Shown in pieces: positions 54,366 through 64,000 of a DNA stretch of 64,000 nucleotides (positions within the stretch are counted from its first letter, which is position 1; every line of letters begins with the position of its first letter). A model generated the notes under the pieces. It ran no database searches, was not told the DNA's origin, and was given only the letters and a program-made list of their open reading frames with translations. Made by a program: the position numbers and the translations under genes. This DNA comes from Pisolithus tinctorius (Eukaryota; Basidiomycota; Agaricomycetes; Boletales; Pisolithaceae): contig JANFAH010000002.1 in the NCBI GenBank assembly GCA_024663395.1, forward strand, positions 4,526,001-4,590,000, given 5' to 3'.

Positions 54366-55307
54366 TAAGATTTATTTCCCAATCTATGCAGTTCAAACTG
54401 AAGTCCGTGATAGTCCAGAAATTGGTGTTGCGCGATAAGCCTCCTCTGAGGTTCGAATGTTAGGATTGTGCATTTTCTTGGACCTTTTGCCGACCCCTTA
54501 GACTCTTGGAACTCCTTCAAGGAGATTTTGCATGTACATTTCAAGATCAAGCCTCATGCCATGAGCCACGACGTAGACTTTAGCCTTAGGATCAAGCACT
54601 CCCACCCTATCATTCAGTTTTTTTCCTTGCACGCGCTCCATACCCCCATACCTCATGTACTGTCATCATCATATGTATTCGTAGCTCTTGTCAGACCCGT
54701 ACTGTGATTTCACTGTCGTATGTCGCAATAACACGGATTCTTCCACAATCAGTTCGAACCTCATTGCCCACACGACCTCCTTTATTCGTACCAAATGAAT
54801 GTCGCCAGTACTTGCCATTAATGCGAATGCAAAACACGCTGGCATGCAATCCCTCCTAGTTTCTCCTCATAGATGGTGCGTTTCAATGCACTCGAGGCAA
54901 AGTGTAGTCGCTGATGCCAGTGGAGCACGTCCGTCTAGCCTTCGGTGGTTCGAACACCATGAAGGGAAATAACGGTCCGTTCTGGATTGGTGGTGACTTT
55001 GTCATTTTCAATGTGGTTGTGACACTTCTTGCTGGTGAAGCCCCTCACACACGACAGTATGAAGGCAGAGCTGTATGTTTTTCCCGCCATCCTTTACTAC
55101 TTCTCTAGGCATGAACGGATACCCTTTTAAGTTCCGTTAGCGCTTGAAGAGAAGGGAGTTGATGTGAGGCGTATACGTGATATTGAATCTTGATGCGTAG
55201 TGAGATGAACAACTAACGATTGCACGATGATGAACATTCTAGTTCCAGTCCTCTGCGTACACGCTTCCCACAACATAAACGACTGGACCAATCACAAGTC
55301 TAGGCTC
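54366..55307. other. Region without a supported gene
   Basis: Several open frames under 80 codons on both strands, none with a recognisable motif. It probably holds the 3' parts of the hypothetical gene to the left or intergenic DNA, and the terminator side of the phosphoesterase gene. Confidence 0.35.
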
Positions 55308-56541
55308 TCAGCGTTGAGCTGAATCCAACAAGTCGATAATCACTGGTTGGAAGCCAGGACCTCCACAGGGAATACGAACGCCACGAACAAATGCCTTTGG
55401 TCCAATTGGTTGATTCGCCGCATTGACCATAATGGTCTCACTGGATTGAGTATCCCCGGGGTTAGACCGATCTTCTGTCGCGAACCGATTTGCCTCTGTG
55501 GCTTGGTCGTTGATGTCCCATACATGGACAGTTGCTCCGTGAGCTTCGTGTATGTGTCCGAAACAGTGAATCAAGGGAGGTTTCTGCATGTTGGACAGAT
55601 GTGCCAGCAGCTCTGGACACCCAACGTGTTCATTAGTCAGAATTGTGTCCAATATTGTGTGGGGAGGGCCGTGGGTCAACCTGGGCAAAGTGGTATGAGT
55701 TAAAGCGCCAGCACAGAAAGATACCTACAAGATATCGACTTCTGGTATGGGTGCCACACGTACTATGTAAAGCTCAGGTTCATGGCTGCACAGCTGGGCG
55801 CAATGATAGATCCGGAAGCGCACCTTGAGCTTCCTCGGGTGTATAATTGAATGCCCATCCACCGAACCACGGCTGCCACTAAAGATAAAACAGCGGAGTG
55901 TAGCGGTGAGACCAGGTTGTCTCACTCAATTTGGTCAACTGACTGGAGACCCGTAGACAGACCATTCTCTTCCACCATCTTTGGATTGGAACGTGTATTG
56001 CTGATCTTGGAGGTACACTATGCCGTTATTTTCATTGTCGACTAACTTCCTTATGTGCGAAGATATCTGCCTGATAGTTACAGGAGACGCTGGGTATTCC
56101 GTTTGAACAACGGTCCCACCTCTTTTTTCCTGTGAAAGACGTAATACTGTGTCTCGTACCACGATTCGTGAAGAGGAAGGTCATGATTCCCCGCTATAAT
56201 GCTTGAAATGGTCAGACTTCACCTTGGCATACTGTATCAAGGACGAACATTTTCACAGGGTGGGGGAGGCTACGTAGCCAGTCCACGGTAATCTTCAACT
56301 GGTCGTAAGTGCCAAGCTTACTCAGGTCTCCCGAGTGCAATAATACGTCGCCCGGCGGGACCTGAAACGTTTCCGAGTGAGTGTCACTCAGACAGACGAA
56401 GCGCGTCCACTGAGGACCGGGGTGCGGAGGGGGGTGTTGTGGGTCGTACGCTGTGTGTACGGTAGCATTCCTTGTATTGAAAGATTCCTTGCTGAATGGC
56501 AGTCGAGATGGTCTTGAGAACAGCGATATCAACGAGGCCAT
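55308..56541 (-). CDS. Calcineurin-like metallophosphoesterase (MPPED1/2-type)
   Basis: Predicted metal-dependent phosphodiesterase/phosphatase. The ATG at 56541 (MASLISLFSRPSRLP) starts the protein. Metal-binding motifs in order are CLSDTHSETF, LLHSGDLSKLG, AGNHDLPLHESW, LTHGPPHTILDTIL and HCFGHIHEAHG, all present, so it should be active. The segment YGSP|WQPWFGGWAFNYTPEEAQ is typical of fungal MPPED-like proteins, as is the C-terminal VIIDLL. Stop TGA at 55308-55310. Clear introns include one of about 65 nt before WQPWFGG and one of 49 nt before LTHGPP. The frame across NHDL seems to need two very short introns (about 29 and 32 nt), or there are small frame lesions. Head-to-head with the AIFM3-like gene, 247 bp apart. 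The cellular substrate is unknown. Confidence 0.85.
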
Positions 56542-56788
56542 GTCGGCGGTAATTGGTGCTTCTGTGGTGACGCAACAGCTTTGATGACTGCCCAAATTTG
56601 GTCAGCTCACCAACCAATCAGCGGGTTTGGAGCGATAATGACGTCGATTGGGGAAACGCCAGCTGCTGGCCACTACTATCAGTGGCGAAATTCCCCTTCT
56701 TCAAGGTCGGCTTATGAGCTGTCGCCTCCCTCAGACCATCAGCAGGTATCTATTACTACTTCCCCAGATTCGTCGCTGTTCCACATCT
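56542..56788. promoter_or_regulatory. Divergent promoter region
   Basis: 247 bp between the start codons of the phosphoesterase (minus) and the AIFM3-like gene (plus); must hold both promoters and 5' UTRs. No clear TATA box. Co-regulation is possible but not shown. Confidence 0.5.
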
Positions 56789-59245
56789 ATGTCCGTCAAG
56801 ACCGTTGCCGTCTGTAACTTCTCCGATCTCAAAGATGGCCAAATGTGCAAACCTCCTATATTTCACTCAATATTACGACTTACCACATATACAGGAAAGA
56901 AGTGTCTTTTGACAACGAAGGAAAGGTGGTGGTGTATCGCCTTGGTGACGCCGTGCACGCCACCAGTGCATTCTGTACCCATTATGGCGCACCGTTAGTA
57001 AAGGGTGTCCTCGCCGCGGATGGCCGTGTGGTTTGGTGCGTTGTCACATGTGGATGCAAGACTTTTCCGACTCATGAACCGACAGTCCATGGCATGGAGG
57101 TAATTATTGTCCAAAGACGACTGTCTTGTTTGTTTCACTTCCATTGGCTCATCGTCCAAATAGCTTGTTTTAACATTTGCACTGGCGATATTGGTAAGGC
57201 ACTGCATCAGTGGGTAATATAGGTTTTCTTATTAAACAAACTCAGAGGATGCCCCCGCTCCTTCTGCTCTTTATTCTTTCAAGACTCACATCGCCGATGG
57301 AAAAGTCCTTGTCACTGCTGACGTCACTCGTACCCTTAAGGCCAATGCGTCCCGACCACCTAAGCTACTCTCTGCTGGCGCTGTCCCTGCTGGTAAAGGC
57401 GTCGTCATTATCGGTGGTGGTGCGGGCGCCTTTCATGCTATCGAAAGCTTGAGAGAGGTAATTTTGTGTTTGTGATTTGTGTACGTGCATTCTTTCCAAC
57501 GTAACTTTGAAAGCACGGCTATTCGGGAAGTATTACTGTACTGTCTAAGGAGATGTATGCTCCCATCGACAGGTAGGTTGGAGTCCTACACTATCCACCC
57601 TTTTGCTAAGAGATGCCTTTAGGACAAAGCTCAGCAAGGCTTTGATCACTAACCCAGCCAAGATCGAGTGGCGGAGCGCGTCCGACTTGAAAATCAGATA
57701 TGGCACGACGCTCCGCCTTGGAGTGGTGGGTCCATTATTGTGTTGATCGTCTCGTCTCGTCTGAGTTGTCCAATTGTATATTTGTTCAGACTGTAACATC
57801 AGTAGACACATCCACGAAACAAGTTATATTTGAAGGTGGAAAGGAGTCAGTTTCTTACGACAAGTTGATTCTGGCTACGGGTGGAACACCGCGTCGCTTA
57901 CCTATCGAGGGCGGCGGCTTGGAAAATGTCTACACTTTCCGTGGAATAGAAGACGCGAAGAAGGTGGATGCTGGCAAGTCTCGATTATGTATACTTCACC
58001 ACCAACGCCCTGTTCACCTGTCTGCTCACAGACGCTCAAGAAGGGAAACGCATGGTCGTTATTGGCAGTTCTTTCATTAGCATGGAGCTGGTTGTTGCAG
58101 TAGCAAAGCGGAAGTTGGCTTCTATCGACGTTATTGGCATGGAAGAGTTTCCCTTTGAAAGCGTGTTGGGAAAAGAAGTTGGAAATGGATTGAAAAAGGT
58201 CGATATTTTCCTCTCCTCCACGAATATGCCATCTTACTTCACCAGTATCACGAATCGCAAGGTGTCAAGTTCCACATGCAAACTAAAGTGGACAAGATCG
58301 TAGCGTCGGAAAACAATTCGTCTCAGGCATCTGGCGTTGTAGTCAACGGCCAGATCATACCCGCTGACTTTGTTGTGATGGGTGTCGGGGTTGCCCCTGC
58401 TACCGAGTTCCTGAAGCAAAGCGGTTTTGCGTTAGAGAAAGACGGAGGCATCAAAGTTGACGAGTACCTTCGCGTGCTTGGACATACGGATGTGTATGCC
58501 ATCGGTTTGTGCTGCTCCTTGCTCAATTCAGACATCATAATGATCTGATTTCTTTTAGGTGATATCGCATGGTATCCCCAAGTTGGCACAGGGGAGAGTA
58601 GGAGAATTGAACATTGGAATGTACGATTAAACGTCGTTTGGCTCTGGAATGGGACTTTGAATTTCCATGCAACAGGTCGCTAGTAACCAAGGTCGGGCGG
58701 TGGGTATGACCATCTCCGGAAAACCTCAACCCTTTGTCAAGATCCCTATATTCTGGAGCGCGCGTGCGTGAGACCGTACGGGTTGAAAATGTACTGCTGA
58801 TTAGGTGCAGAGGGTCAACAACTTCGCTACTGTGGCACGGGCGCAGGATACGAGGATGTCATCATCAAAGGCGACCCTGGCGAAATGAAGGTGAAGCTCT
58901 TTGTACGACTCTTCGTAACTGCCTGGTTTTGAGACTGTTGCAGTTCATCGCGTACTACGTGAAAGGCAATCGTGCTGTTGCCGTTGCCAGGTAAGCGTGG
59001 CGAGAGGTACCACGCTTAGTTCTGCTCATAAGATTGCTAGCATGCAAAATGACCCTGTCGTTAGCAAGGCATCTGAGCTCCTTCGACTTGGACTCATGCC
59101 ATCACCTGATGAAATCAGGGAGGGCAAGGTAAGGGCATTTCAGAGACCCACAACCTTCTCACGTTCACACGAAACTTACCATCAGAACCTCCTTGACATT
59201 GACATCTCCTGCGTCGAGTCAAATGTGCGAGTTGAAGGTGCATGA
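56789..59245 (+). CDS. AIFM3-like NAD(P)H oxidoreductase with N-terminal Rieske domain, 16 exons
   Basis: FAD-dependent oxidoreductase of the apoptosis-inducing-factor family with a [2Fe-2S] Rieske domain that could pass electrons from the flavin. ATG at 56789, TGA at 59243-59245. Exons by eye: 56789-56844, 56895-57035, 57086-57099 (14 bp), 57164-57193, 57246-57457, 57514-57572, 57623-57725, 57790-57973, 58028-58198, 58246-58504, 58559-58620, 58676-58763, 58811-58890, 58944-58990, 59041-59128, 59186-59245. Rieske ligands are CTHYGAPL and, across two splice sites, CPWHGACF. FAD site GVVIIGGGAGAFHAIESLRE; LILATGGTPRRLP; NAD site RMVVIGSSFISMELV; second FAD motif DVYAIGDIAWYP. The intron at 57974 has a GC donor. 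All motifs intact; likely mitochondrial or cytosolic, no clear targeting peptide. Close to human AIFM3 in architecture. Confidence 0.9.
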
Positions 59246-59562
59246 GCGTGGGTAATTCCCTTCTGTATCTGTAGTATCATCTAGCTGTACAACGAAATGT
59301 CTATTAACTACTCTTCTGCAAGATTGTACTGCATTTGTCCTCGCACCAGCAAGAGAGTAAAAGCAGAAACAAAGTTAATATATATAATTCCACGACCTGG
59401 GCAGCCTAATAGCAGCCAAAGTGTGTAGGGAGTATATGAGAAACGAAAGGGGAGGGGACGTCGAGTCACGACTGTACAAAGAGGTACATAGCCAAAGGAA
59501 TGGCGTGTTAGCTTACAATTAGTGAATGGCAAGGCGAATGTAACAGATATATCCGATAGATA
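59246..59562. other. Convergent intergenic region
   Basis: Carries the 3' UTRs and terminators of the AIFM3-like gene and the PH-domain gene. No other feature seen. Confidence 0.5.
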
Positions 59563-61915
59563 CTATACAGGCTTCGCATCCCTGATGTCTAGTGCAGAAT
59601 CGAGACCCCTGATGAGTTTCTCGGCACCACGCAAGAATGAATGTTTACGTTTTGACGGCGTATTGGGTGACGGCGGTGTCAAGGGAGTACAAGTTAGGCC
59701 TTCAGAAATATCCGGGCAACAGGGTGAAGACGGCGAGCGCAGGCTGGATATAGAACGAGCATGACGTATAGTTGTGCCCGCCGAGTCTTTCAGCAAGCCA
59801 ACATCGGATAAGGTGCGTAAACTGGCGTGCGCTCCAGTTGCCGATGACACAGTTAACGGCTGTCCGCGAGTGAATTGGCAAAAGTTTTGAGTTAGTTTTG
59901 CAGAACCGTCAGGACTGACCGTCAACGATCGACGTCGGGGAGGGGAAGGGGGTGCCCGAGGGCTAACAGTGTGCACTGTGATGGTCTTTAACGCCCCCAG
60001 GGTGTGTGCTGCGTCTGCGGATTCCCGTAAGACTTCGCTGGAGTCAGTTCTTTGTGACATGCGGCCGGACGACCGCTCGTCGAAACTCCGAACAGAAGAA
60101 GTCGTAGCGCCAAGATTGGGCAATGTTATTGGATAACTCCGCTCTCTTGTGCGAGCGGACGACGTTTCCGATAGGAGGGAGGGTAGAGATGACGAAATGC
60201 TCGATGGGGAGTGTACCTTCTCCGACACAGCGCATGTTTGGCGATTTAAGTCGTTCATCCAACCTTCCCATTCTAGTTCGCTATCCATCACAGAATTCGA
60301 ATCCGAGTCGGCCTCATCTGACGCCGACTCAGCCATCGGTTCAGATCCAGTACGATAACAATCAGGTATGACGCCAATTTGATGATACATATCCTGCCAG
60401 GATTTGTCGTGATGCTTGAAATCGCTGTTGTCTGAAAGCAAACTTCCGCAATCTATTTCGGTCCTGAGGCCCCACGACAGGGGTTTGGTTATATCTTCTG
60501 TGCTAGCCTTTCGTGCAGTTTCTGCAATGTCAACACGCCACTCAGGGTATGGAATAGATTTGCTCGAACGCCCATTTAGAGATGACGTCGTCGGCACTGT
60601 GGGACAGCAGTTTCCTAGCGCTGAGGAAGGGAGGAAGGACGAAGATACGGGTTTAGGGGCATAACGATGCAAAACGCGTAGCATGTTTGCAAATGCTGAG
60701 TGCAGGGCCTTAAGTACATTTTCTAGCTGGGCACGGTTACTCACCATAATCATCAAGCATGTCAAGAACAACCCATTCTCCTTCCCCACGACATATGTCA
60801 TCAGGGTTATACGGTTGCCGAGGTTTTCTAAACCTGCGTTTCCCAGTTGCTTTTTCAGACGCTGAGGAGACTTGGTCCGAAGTGGCCCTGCTGGTGTCGG
60901 TTTTCCATCCTTCCGAGCTAGTAGTCGAAGGCGCTGTCATTGGAAGAGTAATGGATCGAGTCGTCCGGAATTTCAGGCAGATAACACGCTGGTCGCCGAC
61001 GATGGCGCAAGTCCGCTGGAGCGAGTCGGCACCCCGGAGAGCCTTCAGCGTAGGGAGCGAGAACTGATGACGAAGAGCAACTCCCTGGTGCTTCATGTGA
61101 GTAAGCGCACGACCTCCTCGCATTCAGAAAGAACATACCGATTCATCTTTAGACAAAGAGAGTATGTCTTTGTGGATGACCACCCATCGATCCTTCCACT
61201 CCAACTTTGGCTTCCATCTTAGCGTGATAGGAATCTCCCTCTTCTTGCCATGGACACCAAGCTCGTGTTCTGTCGCCTTCCCTGGGAGCTTGAACCGACC
61301 AGCTTTGGGACTCCAGGCGGCAAGAAGAGCTCTGACTCTAGCATGGAAATAAGGCTGCACGTACTCCAATACCACCTTTCTGTGCAATGGGACGACCATG
61401 TCAGACCGATGCATCTCCACTAGTTCATACGGCCGCAGGTTGCAAGAAGACATGGTGTCATCATTCTGGAGTACCCTGCCTGTGGAGAAGGCTATAAGGA
61501 CATATTGATCGACGAGGCGGTTATTTCCAAGCTTGTTGCTAGGACGAGAAATTTGCCCAGGAGACTCCTTGTCACGCTGTATGCTGTTGTATTCTGGGTC
61601 ACCTTCGGCTTCATCATATCGCCCCAGAGTGTATCCGGTTCGACTACAGGGCGACGCAAAAAAGATGGGCGACACTGAGCGTTGCGTTGGGACGTCGGGT
61701 GCCCGCACGAGGTTACATTTAGAAAGTATCCAGTGCTTTACTTGTTTTACGTTCCAATCGTTTTGAACGTGGGTCAGCAGCCACTGGTCGTATGGGACTG
61801 GACCCACAAATGACGACAGGCTTAGACTTCATGGACGGCAACCATATAAACTGAGATGGTACGCACCAAACCTACAGCTGATTGGGATGGAGCGGCGATG
61901 CTCGTCTGGCGGCAT
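59563..61915 (-). CDS. PH-domain protein with long Ser-rich tail
   Basis: Probable start ATG at 61915 (MPPDEHRRSIPISC), joined by a 51-nt intron to LSSFVGPVPYDQWLLTHVQNDWNVKQVKHWILSK. A Pleckstrin-homology domain follows: EIPITLRWKPKLEWKDRWVVIHKDILSLSKDES, an intron of about 50 nt, GVALRHQFSLPTLKAL, QRVICLKF. EWVVLDMLDDY precedes a third intron of 49 nt. The last exon is over 1.1 kb and encodes a Ser/Thr/Pro-rich, probably disordered tail with acidic clusters (ASDEADSDSNSVMDSELEWEGW) and a basic end (TPSKRKHSFLRGAEKL). Stop at 59563-59565. About 710 residues. PH domains bind phosphoinositides or proteins at membranes, so a cortical signalling or scaffolding role is inferred. The first exon is the least certain part. 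Head-to-head with the polymerase eta gene. Confidence 0.78.
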
Positions 61916-62136
61916 CAAGGATAATGTACAGGTCGAGGGAATCGCTGAGGCGGTCGGCGTGAGACTGGCTTTATCACTAGTCATTTAGAGGCCTGACGTG
62001 CCAGACAAATCACTTCTGTCGAATTCTCCCAAGAACACTCGGCCCTGTCGACAATTTACTAAAGTCTGACAGTCTGACAGCCAGGAGACGCTCACAAGCT
62101 GCTTATTCGCTTCAGTTCCTGGTTAGCGCTTTGCTC
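61916..62136. promoter_or_regulatory. Divergent promoter between PH gene and DNA polymerase eta
   Basis: 221 bp separate the two proposed start codons. No TATA box recognised; 'gtctgacagtctgacag' near 62064-62080 is a short direct repeat of unknown meaning. Confidence 0.45.
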
Positions 62137-64000
62137 ATGATTCAGAACTCACCGCCACGACCATCCGCATGGAAGGGAAAGGGGAAGATAACGAACGAGG
62201 ACTACGATGACCTACGACCGACCATAACTTATCGTCACATTCTTTCTCAGAACCTTGGTGTGCGGGACCCTTTGCGCGTCATTGCCCTCTGCGACAGCGA
62301 CGCTTTCTATGCGGCTTGTGAACGTGTCAGATTGGGCCTTGACGCCAGCGCCCCGCTCGTGGTGCAACAATGGGAAAGTCTCATCGCTGTCAGCTATCCC
62401 GCTCGTAAATATGGCATATCCAGAATGGACAAAGTGAAAGATGCAAAGAAGAAATGTCCGAATCTTGTTACCGTTCACGTAGCTACGTACAAAGAGGGGG
62501 AAAGAGAGCCTGGCTACTGGGAGGACATCGATACTCGGACCCACAAGGTATGTACACGCCCACCGCCATCATCCAGGTAAAGTTTGGTGATGACCACATG
62601 GTTATTGTTGCAAGGTCTCACTTGATCTGTACCGGCGTGAGAGCAGCAAGATTATCAACATTATGAAGCAGTCGCTTCCGAGTGGCGAAATCGGTGAGAG
62701 TCTCTGTTGGCTAGACCTTCGATACATAGCTGACGGGTGGGAAAGAGAAGGCTTCTATTGATGAGGCCTTCTTGGACTTGACGAGGCCAGTTCGCGAGAA
62801 GTTGCTTGAAAGATATCCTTACCTGGCCAAGTTCCCCGACGACGCACCTGAGGGGGCAGACAGCCCACTACCTCCTCCACCGCCGATCGATTGGAATCAG
62901 CTTGGTGAATTAGTCCCTCTGACTGCGTCGGGTGAAGGGTCCGAACCTCAGGATGAGATCTCAAACCATGAAGATGACCACTTTACTACCTGGCATGATG
63001 TTGCATTGTCGATAGGAGCGGGACTCGTCGCAAAGCTCCGAGAGGAAATCTTTAGGCAACTGGGTTACACGATGTCGGCGGTTCGTAAAATTAACCCGAA
63101 GCAGGCTGTCGTATTAACGTTGGCCAGGGTATTTCACGCAATAAATTTCTTGCCAAGGTGAGTACTTTCTAAGTGGAAATAAACCACTGAATCGCCATCC
63201 GCCTGCAGCTTTGTGCATCCTACAAGAAGCCCAACAGCCAGGTAATCGGTGTACCGCACCATAGCTTCCGGGCTCACACTAGAACAGACCGTACTACGAA
63301 ATGATGCTATCCCATCATACCTCCGACCCATGCCGTTCCAAAAGGTATGTGGTGCCGGGTTCAATGCTGTAAGTGATCGTGATGATGGTATCCAGATACG
63401 ATTCCTTGGTGGAAAGCTTGGAGATGCCCTTGCCAAAGAATATGATGTTTCAACAGTTGGTGATCTATTGTGAGTACATCTCTGCCAGAGCAAGTGTTCT
63501 TTTCAACAAAGTTGCCATGCTATCAAGGACGGTGTCTTTGGGTATGTAATCCCGTCCTTGCATAGCCCTTTACTGACTTCCATGGGTAGGCGAGATGCAA
63601 AATAAATTTGGTGAAAACGCGGTATGGGTTTATGAACTTCTGCGGTGAGAATAGTGAGCTTGTCTTGGCTTTGTGTCATTAAACTGCTAAATCCTGCAGC
63701 GGGATTGACGGAAGCGAAGGTCGATGAATTTCCATCTGTATCCGGCTCTCGTGTTAACATTCTCGTTAGTGAAAGAGAGGTCGGCTCTCTTTAAGAGCAT
63801 GCTGGCATCCAAGAACCTCCCGAAGCCTATAACGACGTTTGCTGATGGCCAGCACTGGATCCGGGTTCTGGCTGCGGAGCTAGCACTAAGACTGAAAGAC
63901 GCGCGTGAGGAAGTTCCCACTCTGTGGCCGAAAACCATTGTCCTCCATGCCCGGAAAGGTACTTCGTCCGGTCCGGTATGTGCTGCGTGCTAAGGAGAAG
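62137..64000 (+). CDS. RAD30: DNA polymerase eta (Rad30-type translesion polymerase), 5' part
   Basis: Y-family polymerase that copies past UV lesions in the nucleus. ATG at 62137 (MIQNSPPRPSAWKGKGK). The catalytic palm has RVIALCDSDAFYAACE (first Asp), the eta-type LVVQQWESLIAVSYPARKYGISRM, and, after introns, KASIDEAFLDLTRPVRE with the paired Asp-Glu. Next an acidic/Pro insertion (PEGADSPLPPPPP), then MSA|GISRNKFLAK|LCASYKKPNSQ across 48- and 50-nt introns, PSYLRPMPFQK, IRFLGGKLGDALAKEYDVSTVGDL, EMQNKFGENAVWVYELLRGID, and the little-finger start KPITTFADGQHWIRVLAAELALRLKDA. At least eight introns. The join near 63474-63595 was not resolved. The gene runs off the window, so the C-terminal zinc finger and PCNA motif are not seen. 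Compared with known Rad30 the core is complete. Confidence 0.92.

Noticed and set aside
54940..54975. tRNA T-arm-like GGTTCGAACACC
   Set aside because: No D-arm, anticodon arm or acceptor stem could be paired around it.

Overview
The window is fungal nuclear DNA, almost certainly from an agaricomycete (mushroom-forming) basidiomycete. The evidence is short GT-AG introns of about 50 nt, KDZ and Plavaka transposases, a TET/JBP-type dioxygenase beside the KDZ transposase, chromodomain Ty3/gypsy elements, and host genes (AIFM3-like oxidoreductase, MPPED-like phosphoesterase, PH protein, DNA polymerase eta) cut into many small exons. I would not name a genus.

About 53 kb (1-53,680) is a transposon graveyard and the last 10 kb is a compact gene block. 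From left to right: the 3' end of a gypsy element (D, 1-1601); a KDZ transposon remnant with four genes (a minus-strand unknown protein, the KDZ transposase, a second minus-strand unknown protein, and a TET/JBP dioxygenase), about 1602-17301; inside the KDZ transposase, a young gag-only LTR element arranged LTR-internal-LTR-internal-LTR (3494-11218); a solo LTR (17757-18282); then a four-layer nest. In the nest, a degenerate 222-bp repeat array holds a fold-back element (18605-41613, TA duplication). That holds a large non-coding LTR element (19146-40567, CCCAT duplication), which in turn holds two full-length chromoviruses, A (21457-29368, GTAGC duplication) and B (30376-37213, GTTGG duplication). 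Next come a 5'-truncated gypsy element C with an antisense Zn2Cys6 gene and its 3' LTR (43109-48268), a Plavaka transposase remnant (49053-52254), a 130-bp tandem repeat array (about 52494-53096), and a 435-bp MITE (53245-53679).

The host block carries a weak hypothetical gene (53717-54365), a minus-strand metallophosphoesterase (55308-56541), a divergent AIFM3-like gene of 16 exons (56789-59245), a convergent PH-domain gene (59563-61915, minus), and a divergent DNA polymerase eta gene that runs off the window end (62137-64000). Both divergent pairs have intergenic gaps of only about 220-250 bp, probably shared promoters.

One theme links the repeats. Every LTR-to-LTR difference I found is a transition at a CpG, and every premature stop inside the pol frames of elements B and C is a TGA that can come from CGA. 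This is the signature of methyl-CpG deamination. The gag-only element is the exception: it is CpG-rich, has intact gag ORFs, and its first two LTRs are identical, so it looks recent. Exons were read by eye from splice signals and protein-family resemblance; no alignment or database search was possible.
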